Assembly: GCA_025352085.1 (NCBI GenBank)
Contig: JANXUA010000122.1
Coordinates: 62,001 to 126,000, forward strand
DNA length: 64,000 nucleotides
Source: Caulobacteraceae bacterium
Lineage (GTDB): Bacteria > Pseudomonadota > Alphaproteobacteria > Caulobacterales > Caulobacteraceae
Reading direction: 5' to 3'
A program made the translations under genes and the position numbers. Every line of letters starts with the position of its first letter. Position 1 is the stretch's first letter. Below the pieces are notes generated by a model. That model had not been told where the DNA came from. It saw nothing but the letters and a program-made list of their open reading frames with translations, and did no database searches. This document shows, in pieces, positions 47,750-54,755 of the stretch.

Positions 47750-48312
47750 AGCCTTTTGCATCCCTCGCCGTCGCCGTTGGTTTTCTGACCGCCGGGCTTG
47801 CGCACGCCGCCCCGGCGCCGGCCTGGACTGTCGACAAGACCGCCTCGGCGCTGAAGTTCGCCTCCAGCTTCGGCGGCGAGTCGTTTTCGGGCGCCTTTCG
47901 GCGTTGGGACGCCGAAATTCATTTCGATCCGGCCAATCTGGCCGGCTCCAGCGTGACCGCGACGGTCGATGTCGCCTCGGCGGCGACCGGCAGTCCCGAC
48001 CGCGACCAGGCCCTGCCGACAGCGGACTTCTTTGACGCCGCCCATTTTCCCAGGGCCACCTTCACCGCGCGGTCGTTCACGGCGCTCGGCGCCGGACATT
48101 ATCAGGCCCGCGGCGTCCTGACCCTGCGCGGCGTCGCCAAGCCCCTGACGCTGCCTTTCACCCTGAAGATCACCGGCGCCCAGGCGAAGATGACCGGCGC
48201 CGTGACGATTAATCGCCTGGCGTACAGCGTCGGCCAGAACGAGTGGAAGGCTGTCACCACCCTGCCGGCCGCCGTCAGCGTCAACGTGGTTCTGGTCGCG
48301 CGGCGCAAATAG
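47746..48312 (+). CDS. YceI family periplasmic protein
   Basis: The 188-residue product has a signal peptide (about residues 1-21, cleavage near AHA-APA) and a YceI lipocalin-like fold: WTVDKTASALKFASSFGGESFSGAF, FDAAHFPRATFTARSF and LRGVAKPLTLPFTLKITG. Such proteins bind amphipathic isoprenoid molecules and may act with cytochrome b561 in quinone chemistry. It overlaps the cytochrome b561 gene by four bases and is directly followed by a GTG start of the next gene. Confidence 0.94.
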   Translation: MKPFASLAVAVGFLTAGLAHAAPAPAWTVDKTASALKFASSFGGESFSGAFRRWDAEIHFDPANLAGSSVTATVDVASAATGSPDRDQALPTADFFDAAHFPRATFTARSFTALGAGHYQARGVLTLRGVAKPLTLPFTLKITGAQAKMTGAVTINRLAYSVGQNEWKAVTTLPAAVSVNVVLVARRK

Positions 48313-49233
48313 GTGGGCCGGGCGAGCGAACTCGCGCGCGCGCTTAGCGCCGGCGATCTGATTATCCTGCCCACGGAAACCGTTTACGGACTGGCCGCCG
48401 ATGCGGCGAGCCCCGCCGCGGTGGCCCAGCTCTATGAAGCCAAGGGCCGCCCGCGCTTCAATCCCCTGATCAGCCATGTCGGGGACCTCGACGCGGCGCT
48501 AGGGATCGCCGACCTCGACGACCGCGCGCGCGTCCTGGCCAACGCCTTTTGGCCCGGCCCTCTGACCATCGTGGCGCCCTATCGGATGGGCGGAGGCGTG
48601 TGCGACCTGGCGCGCGCGGGTCTGAATACGGTCGCCGTGCGGGTTCCTGCCCACCCTCTCGCGCGCCAGGTGTTAAAAGCGTTCGGCGGCCCCATCGTCG
48701 CGCCCTCCGCCAATCGCTCCGGTCGGCCCAGCCCGACGACCTTTGCCGACGCCATGGCCGAGACCGGCGCCTTTACCGCCGCCGCGCTCGACGGCGGACC
48801 TTGCCCGGTCGGGTTGGAATCGACCGTGGTCGCCCTGCTCGATGGTCCGCCGCGGTTGCTGCGGCCGGGCGCCGTGACGCGCGCGGTGATGGAGGCCCTG
48901 ATCGGCCCGTTGGCCGAAGCGGAGGCGGATGCGAAACGTTCGCCCGGGCGCCTGACGCGCCACTACGCCCCAAGCGCGCCGGTGCGGCTGGCCGCCGGAG
49001 CGCCGGCGCCGGGGGAGGCCTATCTCGCGTTTGGACCGGCGCCCGAGGGCCCGCACGTGTTCAATCTCAGCCCGTCGCGCGATCTCGCCGAGGCGGCCAC
49101 GCGCCTCTTTACCTACCTGCGCGCCGCCGACGCCCTGGCCCCCCGCGCCATCGCCGTGGCCCCGATACCTGAGGAGGGCCTGGGCGAAGCGATCAACGAC
49201 CGACTTCGGCGGGCGGCGGGCTTTGTCGGCTAA
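48313..49233 (+). CDS. L-threonylcarbamoyladenylate synthase (Sua5/TsaC)
   Basis: This enzyme makes threonylcarbamoyl-AMP for the t6A modification of ANN-decoding tRNAs. The 306-residue product is the long Sua5 form: a YrdC domain (LPTETVYGLAADAASPAAVAQLYEAKGRPRFNPLISHV, residues 19-56 and AIVAPSANRSGRPSPT-type region) followed by a C-terminal Sua5 extension starting at SPGRLTRHYAPSAPVRL. The GTG start directly follows the YceI stop codon TAG, giving tight spacing with its own start inside the operon. Confidence 0.92.
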   Translation: MGRASELARALSAGDLIILPTETVYGLAADAASPAAVAQLYEAKGRPRFNPLISHVGDLDAALGIADLDDRARVLANAFWPGPLTIVAPYRMGGGVCDLARAGLNTVAVRVPAHPLARQVLKAFGGPIVAPSANRSGRPSPTTFADAMAETGAFTAAALDGGPCPVGLESTVVALLDGPPRLLRPGAVTRAVMEALIGPLAEAEADAKRSPGRLTRHYAPSAPVRLAAGAPAPGEAYLAFGPAPEGPHVFNLSPSRDLAEAATRLFTYLRAADALAPRAIAVAPIPEEGLGEAINDRLRRAAGFVG

Positions 49234-49276
49234 TCGGGCGGTGGTCCGCCCGCTCGCAAAGCGATAGCGTGTCGCC

Positions 49277-50686
49277 ATGACCGGCCCCGTCACGCCCGAA
49301 TTCCTAGATCGCCTGAAGGCCGCGCTCGGCGCCGACGGCTGGAGCGACGATCCGGCGCGGCTTGAGCCCAAGCTGGTGGAATGGCGGCGGCGCTGGACCG
49401 GGTCGACCCCTCTGCTGGCCCTGCCGGGATCCACCGAGGTGGTCGCAGCTGTGGTGCGGCTATGTGCCGCGGCGGGCGTGGCGATCACGCCACAGGGCGG
49501 CAACACCGGTCTGGTCGGCGGACAGATCCCGCAAGGCGAAATCCTGCTCTCGACCGAGCGCCTGCGCGCGGTTCGCGATGTAAACGGTCTTGATGACGTC
49601 ATGGTGGTGGAGGCCGGCGTCACCCTGGCCGCGGCGCACGAGGCCGCTCTGGCGGCGGATCGGCGGTTTCCGTTGAATCTGGCGTCGGAAGGCTCGGCGA
49701 CCATCGGCGGCCTGGTCTCGACCAACGCCGGCGGCACGGCGGTGCTGCGCTACGGCAATATGCGCGATCTGGTTTTGGGGTTGGAGGTGGTTCTGCCGAG
49801 CGGCGCGGTGTGGAACGGCCTCAAGCGCCTGCGCAAGGACAACACCGGCTATGACCTCAAGCAGCTCTTGATCGGCGCCGAGGGCACGCTGGGGGTGGTT
49901 ACGGCGGCGGCCGTAAAGCTGTTCCCCGTCCTGGCGTCCCGCGCCACCGCCTTCGTCGGCATCGTCGATCCGCGGGCGGCGGCGCAATTGCTGATCCTCG
50001 CCAAGGCGGTCGCGGGCGGCGATCTGGAAGCGTTCGAGCTCATCGGCCGCCTCGGGATTGATCTCGCCGTGCGCCATTTGCCGGCGATGCGCGAGCCGCT
50101 GGCGACCCGCCCGCCCTGGTATGCCCTCGTCGAGATCGCCAATTCGCGCGCAGGCGCGGCGGAGGCGGCGATGGAGGGTCTGCTCACGCGAGGCCTGGAG
50201 CAGGGCCTGATCACGGACGCCGCGATCGCCCAGAACGGCGCCCAGGCGCGCGCCTTCTGGGCGGTGCGCGAGGGCCAGTCGGCCGCCCAGGTCCCCGAAG
50301 GGCCGGCGTGGAAGCACGACGTATCGGTCCCGCTCTCAAGCGTGCCGGCGTTTATCGACGCCGCCTCGCGCGATCTCGCGGCGCGCTTTCCCGGCGTGCG
50401 CATCGACGCCTTTGGCCATATGGGCGACGGCAATATCCACTTCGACGTTCTGGGTCCCGAAGGCGGCGATCCGTCCCACCACGCGGCGGGCCGGGACGAA
50501 GGCGCGCGGGTCGTGCACGACCTGGTGACGGCGATGGCCGGGTCGATCAGCGCCGAGCATGGCCTGGGAACCATGAAGACGACCGAGGCGGCGGCGCGCA
50601 AGGCCCCCGTCGAGATCGCCGCCATGCGCGCGATCCGCGCCGCCCTCGATCCGGGCCGGATCATGAACCCCCGCGTTCTCTTCTAG
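49277..50686 (+). CDS. FAD-linked D-2-hydroxyacid (hydroxyglutarate-type) dehydrogenase
   Basis: The 469-residue protein has an FAD-binding PCMH domain (residues about 40-220) with TPQGGNTGLVGGQIPQGEILLST and NLASEGSATIGGLVSTNAGGTAVLRYGNMRDLVLGLEVVLP, then the GlcD-type C-terminal domain with DAFGHMGDGNIHFDV (metal/His) and ISAEHGLGTMKT. It would oxidise a D-2-hydroxyacid such as D-2-hydroxyglutarate or D-lactate and pass electrons to ETF or quinone. Substrate uncertain. It precedes a 446-base region with the pilus locus start. Confidence 0.93.
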   Translation: MTGPVTPEFLDRLKAALGADGWSDDPARLEPKLVEWRRRWTGSTPLLALPGSTEVVAAVVRLCAAAGVAITPQGGNTGLVGGQIPQGEILLSTERLRAVRDVNGLDDVMVVEAGVTLAAAHEAALAADRRFPLNLASEGSATIGGLVSTNAGGTAVLRYGNMRDLVLGLEVVLPSGAVWNGLKRLRKDNTGYDLKQLLIGAEGTLGVVTAAAVKLFPVLASRATAFVGIVDPRAAAQLLILAKAVAGGDLEAFELIGRLGIDLAVRHLPAMREPLATRPPWYALVEIANSRAGAAEAAMEGLLTRGLEQGLITDAAIAQNGAQARAFWAVREGQSAAQVPEGPAWKHDVSVPLSSVPAFIDAASRDLAARFPGVRIDAFGHMGDGNIHFDVLGPEGGDPSHHAAGRDEGARVVHDLVTAMAGSISAEHGLGTMKTTEAAARKAPVEIAAMRAIRAALDPGRIMNPRVLF

Positions 50687-50749
50687 TCTGCAAAGTGTGG
50701 AGGGCCGGACCGAACGCCTATCGAGGCTGACCTGCGACGTCTTGTCGCC

Positions 50750-50766
50750 TGTAACAAGATCTTACA
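50750..50766. promoter_or_regulatory. Dyad TGTAA-N7-TTACA, possible operator
   Basis: TGTAA (50750-50754) and TTACA (50762-50766) are perfect inverse complements separated by CAAGATC. It sits in the AT-rich upstream part of the pilin leader, about 370 bases before pilin 1. A 5-bp arm dyad can be chance; function as a transcription-factor site is only inferred. Confidence 0.3.
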
Positions 50767-50823
50767 AATGCAAAATAATGTGAATTAGATATCTGGCGCG
50801 CCCTTATCGAGAGGGGACATACC

Positions 50824-50988
50824 TTGAAACTGACCGATTTCCAAGGATACGGCGTTATTTTTGCTGACGGTTTTGCAAATCTAACTACGCGCGTTGATCC
50901 TCATTTAGTCGCTTCGCATGGTGCGACGACGGGTCGCATCGGTAAAGCGGTGTTTGACTTGACTTCTACTTGGTCGAGGCGAGGATGA
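50824..50988 (+). CDS. Possible small protein in the pilin leader (54 aa)
   Basis: A frame of 54 residues runs from a TTG at 50824 to a TGA at 50986-50988. AGAGGGG lies seven bases before the TTG, a strong ribosome site. The product would start MKLTDFQGYGVIFADGF and end FDLTSTWSRRG, and has no signal peptide, membrane segment or recognised domain. It may be a leader peptide, a small protein or a chance frame. Its codons are richer in A and T than those of neighbouring genes. Confidence 0.25.
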   Translation: MKLTDFQGYGVIFADGFANLTTRVDPHLVASHGATTGRIGKAVFDLTSTWSRRG

Positions 50989-51132
50989 AGGGATTGGGAA
51001 AACGGGGCGCGAATGCGTAATGGGTTTCCCGATTCGCGGCGTCTTCCTCGCGATTGGAGCGTCAACCGTAACCTTATTCCCAACCGGCTTTCGGGCGGGC
51101 AGCCTACCAAACCTTTGAAAGGGACTAATATC

Positions 51133-51303
51133 ATGACCAAGCTTATCCATTTCGTGAATGATGAATCGGGCGCCGCGGCGGCAGAATACGCCTTGATCCT
51201 GGCCCTCATCGCCGTCGTCATCATCGCCGCTCTGACCACCCTCGGCTCCAACATCAGCGGCGTGTTCTCCAACGTCGCCGCCAAGCTGGTTCCGGCCTCC
51301 TAA
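51133..51303 (+). CDS. pilA: Flp-type pilin (first of three)
   Basis: This 56-residue type IVb prepilin has the Flp leader and cleavage site: MTKLIHFVNDESG, cut before AAAAEYALILALIA by the prepilin peptidase, leaving Glu at position +5 and Tyr at +6 of the mature 43-residue subunit. The remainder is a long hydrophobic helix and a short tail (SGVFSNVAAKLVPAS). It is the major subunit candidate of the Tad/Cpa pilus and is exported through CpaC. GGGAC lies upstream of the ATG. A perfect 12-bp hairpin follows the gene. Confidence 0.95.
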   Translation: MTKLIHFVNDESGAAAAEYALILALIAVVIIAALTTLGSNISGVFSNVAAKLVPAS

Positions 51304-51309
51304 AGAGCG

Positions 51310-51340
51310 CCCGCGCCGGACTTTAGCCGTCCGGCGCGGG
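51310..51340 (+). terminator. 12-bp hairpin after pilin 1
   Basis: CCCGCGCCGGAC (51310-51321) and GTCCGGCGCGGG (51329-51340) are perfect inverse complements around a 7-base loop, seven bases past the stop of pilin 1. Only a short TTT follows, so it may be an mRNA 3' stabiliser or partial terminator that raises pilin 1 levels over downstream genes. Confidence 0.65.
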
Positions 51341-51410
51341 ACTTTCGGCTTCGACCATGGAAGCCAGGGTTTCAAAAATCCGGGTGACCGGGGGAATGAG
51401 CGTTAAATCC

Positions 51411-51581
51411 ATGACCAAACTTGCCAATTTCATGACCGACGAATCGGGCGCCGCAGCGGCCGAATACGCCTTGATCCTGGCCCTCATCGCCGTTGTCATC
51501 ATCGCCTCGCTGACCACGCTCGGCAGCAATATTTCCGCGGTGTTCGCGAATGTGACGATCGCCACGGCTCTAGGTTCCTAA
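51411..51581 (+). CDS. pilA: Flp-type pilin (second of three)
   Basis: This 56-residue prepilin is nearly identical to the first in the leader and the hydrophobic helix (cleavage after DESG before AAAAEYALILALIA). The tail differs (NISAVFANVTIATALGS), losing the AAKLVP sequence shared by pilins 1 and 3. It may be a minor subunit or give a variant surface. The ATG at 51411 is closest to the family leader; an in-frame ATG at 51396 would lengthen it by five residues. Confidence 0.93.
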   Translation: MTKLANFMTDESGAAAAEYALILALIAVVIIASLTTLGSNISAVFANVTIATALGS

Positions 51582-51607
51582 GGTCTAGGTTTTGAGCAGA
51601 GATTGCG

Positions 51608-51630
51608 CGCCGGATATTATACGTCCGGCG
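51608..51630 (+). terminator. Hairpin after pilin 2
   Basis: CGCCGGA (51608-51614) pairs with TCCGGCG (51624-51630), with a possible extra T-G pair. It sits about 27 bases past the pilin 2 stop and has the same core letters as the hairpins after pilins 1 and 3. No T-run follows. Confidence 0.55.
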
Positions 51631-51724
51631 TAGCATCTTGTGTCTCTTCAACTCGAACCAATTCAGCAATTTCCGCGGGTGATCCGCGGGTGACCACGGG
51701 GATCAAGGGGATTAGGATTATCGA

Positions 51725-51895
51725 ATGACCAGGCTCACCAACTTCATGAACGACGAATCGGGCGCCGCGGCGGCCGAATACGCCTTGATCCTGGCCCTCA
51801 TCGCCGTCGTCATCATCGCCGCTCTGTCCACGCTCGGCACCAACATCAGCACCGTGTTCTCCAACGTCGCCGCCAAGCTGGTTCCGGCCGCCTGA
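51725..51895 (+). CDS. pilA: Flp-type pilin (third of three)
   Basis: The 56-residue prepilin MTRLTNFMNDESG, cut before AAAAEYALILALIA, matches pilins 1 and 2 in leader and helix. Its tail (ISTVFSNVAAKLVPAA) is closer to pilin 1 than to pilin 2, and the DNA of the helix is nearly identical to that of pilin 1, suggesting recent duplication or gene conversion. It is followed by a T-run terminator and precedes cpaB by 163 bases. Confidence 0.94.
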   Translation: MTRLTNFMNDESGAAAAEYALILALIAVVIIAALSTLGTNISTVFSNVAAKLVPAA

Positions 51896-51906
51896 TAGAG
51901 ATCCGC

Positions 51907-51945
51907 GCCGGATATGCATCGTCCAGCGTCCGGCTCTTTTTTTTT
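51907..51945 (+). terminator. Rho-independent terminator after pilin 3
   Basis: GCCGGA (51907-51912) pairs with TCCGGC (51929-51934), followed by TC and nine T (51937-51945). This is the only one of the three post-pilin hairpins with a strong T-run, so it should separate the pilin transcript from cpaB and the rest of the assembly genes. Confidence 0.8.
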
Positions 51946-52058
51946 GGTCACGCCTCATTCGAAACGGAAATTTAATGTGCTAGGCTAACATTGGATAGTT
52001 GCCTATTCTGTCGATTCGTTGAACTGTAGCGCGGTGTTTCTATCGGGGGTTGACCGTC

Positions 52059-52928
52059 ATGTCTCTGCGTACCATCGCCACACTGGCGATCGCTATCGTG
52101 TTAGGGTTGATCGCGATCATCGTGGTCAACGGATACATAAGCTCCAAGCGCGGCGCCCCGCTTCAAGGGTCGGCGACCGGCCCCGGTTCTCCGGTGGTCG
52201 TCGCGGCGGCGCCCATCGGACGCGGGGTGGTCCTGCAGCCGCCACTCTTGAAAGTCGTCAACTATCCGACCGGCGCGGCGCCCGTGGGCGCCTTCACGTC
52301 GATCAGCCAATTGACAGGCGCCAAGGAAGTTCAACGCGTCGCCCTGCACGATCTGTCCCCGGATGAGCCCATTCTGCCCACGACGATCAGCGCTCCGGGC
52401 GGACGGCAGAATCTCGCCAGCATCATCACCCCCGGCATGGAAGCGGTGTCGATCCGCTCGAACGACGTCGCCGGCGTCGGCGGCTTCATTCTGCCGGGCG
52501 ACCGCATCGACGTGCTGCTCACCCGCACGGTGACGGTCCCCGGCGCTCAGCAGCCCACCTCGGTGACCCAAATTCTGGCCCAGAACGTCAAAGTCCTCGG
52601 CGTGGATCAGTCGGCCGACGACACGACGGACAAGCCGTCGGTTTCGAGGTCGGTGACGGTGGAGGTCACCCCGCCGCAGGCGCAAACCATCACCCTGGGC
52701 CAGACGGTCGGCGCCGTGTCATTGTCACTGCGCCATGTCTCCGATCCCATGCTCCTGACCCGGCGCGCCACCACGTCGGGCCAATTGGGATATGCCGGCG
52801 CGGCGCCAGTCCACCGATCGGCGGGCGGCGGCGGCGTGGTTCACGTCACCCGCGGTGCGGATACGACCAACTTCACGTTTGGCGGTGCGGCGGCGCCTAA
52901 ACAGACTCAAGAGGGGGCCCCCCGGTGA
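52059..52928 (+). CDS. cpaB: Flp pilus assembly protein CpaB (SAF domain)
   Basis: CpaB (RcpC) is a periplasmic protein with an N-terminal membrane anchor (MSLRTIATLAIAIVLGLIAI) and a SAF domain (VVVAAAPIGRGVVLQPPLL and LSPDEPILPTTISAPGG). A C-terminal Gly-rich tail follows. It works with the CpaC secretin. The 289-residue product uses the ATG at 52059 with GGGGG upstream. It is the first gene of the assembly operon and overlaps cpaC by four bases (GTGA). Confidence 0.93.
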   Translation: MSLRTIATLAIAIVLGLIAIIVVNGYISSKRGAPLQGSATGPGSPVVVAAAPIGRGVVLQPPLLKVVNYPTGAAPVGAFTSISQLTGAKEVQRVALHDLSPDEPILPTTISAPGGRQNLASIITPGMEAVSIRSNDVAGVGGFILPGDRIDVLLTRTVTVPGAQQPTSVTQILAQNVKVLGVDQSADDTTDKPSVSRSVTVEVTPPQAQTITLGQTVGAVSLSLRHVSDPMLLTRRATTSGQLGYAGAAPVHRSAGGGGVVHVTRGADTTNFTFGGAAAPKQTQEGAPR

Positions 52929-54394
52929 TTATTCGTTCAAGAGACCCATTGGGCCATAACGTCGCGGCGGCGGGAGCGAGGATGACCAGGGCGTGCGCCC
53001 TGATGGTCGCCGGAGTGCTCGGGCTTGCGATGGTGGGCGGCGCCGCGGCGCAGGATTCCTCGGGCCATGGAGACGGTCTGCAGATCGGCCTGGGCAAATC
53101 GCGTATTATCGAAACGCCCGGCGCCTACACCGATGTGCTGGTGGGCGATCCGAAGATTGCCGATGTGGCGCCGGTGAGCAACCACTCGCTGTCGGTCATC
53201 GCCAAGGGCATGGGCTCAACGACCCTGACCATCTACGGTCCGCACAAACGGCTGATCTACGCCACCAACGTCTATGTCACGCCGGATCTTGAGGGTCTCA
53301 AGTCGCGGCTGCACGATGTGCTGCCGGACGAGAAGGGCCTCGCCGTGCGCGGCGCCAACGATCAGATCGTCGTCTACGGGACGGTGTCCAGCCCCGCCGA
53401 CCTCAAGCAGGCGCTCGACCTGGCCGATTCCTACGCGCCCGGAAAGGTCATCAACATGGCCGGGGTCGAAGGGACCCAGCAGGTGATGTTGTCGGTGCGG
53501 TTTGTGGAAATGGAGCGATCGGCGGCGAAAAACCTCAATATTTCCGGGGCAGTGGCGCACAACGGCAATCCGCTGTTCGGGTTTCAATCCGGGACGCAGA
53601 CCGGGAACCAGCCGATCATCGGCACCCTGCTCAAAAGCTTCCCCGTCTCGGGCGGCGCCTTCGGGGCCGCGCAATTGTTGATCAACGGGGATATCGGCCT
53701 CGGCTTCGACGCCTTGGAATCCAAGGGCCTGATCAAGACCCTGGCCGAACCGACCCTGGTGGCCATGTCGGGCGATACAGCCAGTTTTCTGGTCGGCGGC
53801 GAAATCCCGATCCCCGTATCGCAAACGTCGGCGGGCGCGGGGGGGTCGACGATCTCGATCGAGTTCAAGCAATTTGGGATCTCGCTGGCGTTCACGCCGA
53901 CCATCCTCAAGGACGGGATGATCAACCTCGTGGTGAATCCCGAAGTTTCCTCGGTCGATCCGACCGTGTCGTTCAATCAGAACGGCCTCAGTATCCCCGG
54001 CTTCAAGGTGCGCCGGGCCAAGACGACGGTGGAGTTGCGCGACGGCGAATCCTTCACCATCGCCGGCCTGCTCAGCGACAACTATGAGAGCACGATCAAA
54101 TCCCTGCCGTTCGTCAACGATATCCCGATCCTCGGCGCCCTGTTCAGGTCTCCGGAATTCAGGAAGGACCAGACCGAACTGGTGATCGTGGTGACGCCAC
54201 ACCTGGCCGTGCCGCGGCGCGGACCGACCGCCACGCCGGCCGACCATTTTGTGCCGCCGTCCGACTATGAACTGTTTCTGTTCGGCGCTCAGCACGGCGC
54301 GCGCGGCGCCCTGACCCCAGAAGACCGGGCGCTGATGTCTCACGACCCCAACAAGGGCGGTGTCGACGGCCCCTATGGCCACGTGGTCTATTAA
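52925..54394 (+). CDS. cpaC: Pilus secretin CpaC
   Basis: CpaC (RcpA) forms the outer-membrane ring for the pilus. The 489-residue product has a signal (hydrophobic core CALMVAGVLGLAMVGGAAAQ after a basic start), an N-terminal BON/STN domain (SRIIETPGAYTDVLVGDPKIADVAP) and the secretin domain (LIKTLAEPTLVAMSGDTASFLVGGEIPIPV, then GLLSDNYESTIKSLPFVNDIPILGALFRS and TELVIVVTPHL). GTG start overlapping cpaB. It ends with a tail of about 60 residues. Confidence 0.96.
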   Translation: MIIRSRDPLGHNVAAAGARMTRACALMVAGVLGLAMVGGAAAQDSSGHGDGLQIGLGKSRIIETPGAYTDVLVGDPKIADVAPVSNHSLSVIAKGMGSTTLTIYGPHKRLIYATNVYVTPDLEGLKSRLHDVLPDEKGLAVRGANDQIVVYGTVSSPADLKQALDLADSYAPGKVINMAGVEGTQQVMLSVRFVEMERSAAKNLNISGAVAHNGNPLFGFQSGTQTGNQPIIGTLLKSFPVSGGAFGAAQLLINGDIGLGFDALESKGLIKTLAEPTLVAMSGDTASFLVGGEIPIPVSQTSAGAGGSTISIEFKQFGISLAFTPTILKDGMINLVVNPEVSSVDPTVSFNQNGLSIPGFKVRRAKTTVELRDGESFTIAGLLSDNYESTIKSLPFVNDIPILGALFRSPEFRKDQTELVIVVTPHLAVPRRGPTATPADHFVPPSDYELFLFGAQHGARGALTPEDRALMSHDPNKGGVDGPYGHVVY

Positions 54395-54409
54395 GGCGAG
54401 GATGGATTG

Positions 54410-54751
54410 ATGAAACGCTCAATGCAATCTCTCTTGGCGCTAGCCGCAGTCGCGGGCGTCGCCGGCCTTCTGGGCGGCTGCGCCACCGGTTCGGGCGTCG
54501 CGAGGACCGACGCCAACGACACCCAGTACCGGGATTTCGGCCGATCCGTGCGCCAGGACATCGCCGCCCAGATCGCCGATCCCGATCCGGTCTGGAAAAA
54601 AGACCCGCCGCCGGCGTCCAGCGGCAAGCGCGCAGCCCTCGCCCAGAAGCGCTATCAGTCCAATTCGGTGCTCAAGTCTACAGCGACGACCACGACGATC
54701 GGCAGCTCGAGTTCTGAATCCGGCGCGGCGGGCGGAAGCACGGGCCCGTAG
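54410..54751 (+). CDS. Short CpaD-like lipoprotein
   Basis: The 113-residue product has a lipoprotein signal (lipobox LLGGC, Cys24). Its middle (FGRSVRQDIAAQIADPDPVW followed by KRAALAQKRYQSNSVLKS) resembles the C-terminal end of CpaD, which contains a similar N-LAAQ-ADP and RY segment, but the usual N-terminal 100 or so residues are absent. It occupies the normal cpaD position between cpaC and cpaE. A Ser/Thr-rich tail follows. It probably sits in the outer membrane and aids secretin assembly. AGGA lies eight bases before the ATG. Confidence 0.6.
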   Translation: MKRSMQSLLALAAVAGVAGLLGGCATGSGVARTDANDTQYRDFGRSVRQDIAAQIADPDPVWKKDPPPASSGKRAALAQKRYQSNSVLKSTATTTTIGSSSSESGAAGGSTGP

Positions 54752-54755
54752 AGTC

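Larger units (their letters stand above)
50687..51132. other. Long leader region before the pilin genes
   Basis: This 446-base stretch has no large gene and is clearly richer in A and T than its neighbours between about 50740 and 50900, as expected for a promoter. It holds an inverted repeat (50750-50766) and a short open frame with a ribosome site (50824-50988), described separately. A single GATTC methylation-type site lies at 51030-51034. I saw no convincing CtrA box or sigma-54 promoter. Confidence 0.6.

Noticed and set aside
48313-49233. Treating the Sua5 gene as the short TsaC form
   Set aside because: The C-terminal Sua5 extension (from SPGRLTRHYAP) is present, so it is the long form.
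50690-51132. CtrA boxes or a sigma-54 promoter before the pilins, as in Caulobacter pilA
   Set aside because: No TTAA-N7-TTAA pair was found; a TGGCGCG stretch lacks the paired TTGC element at the proper distance.
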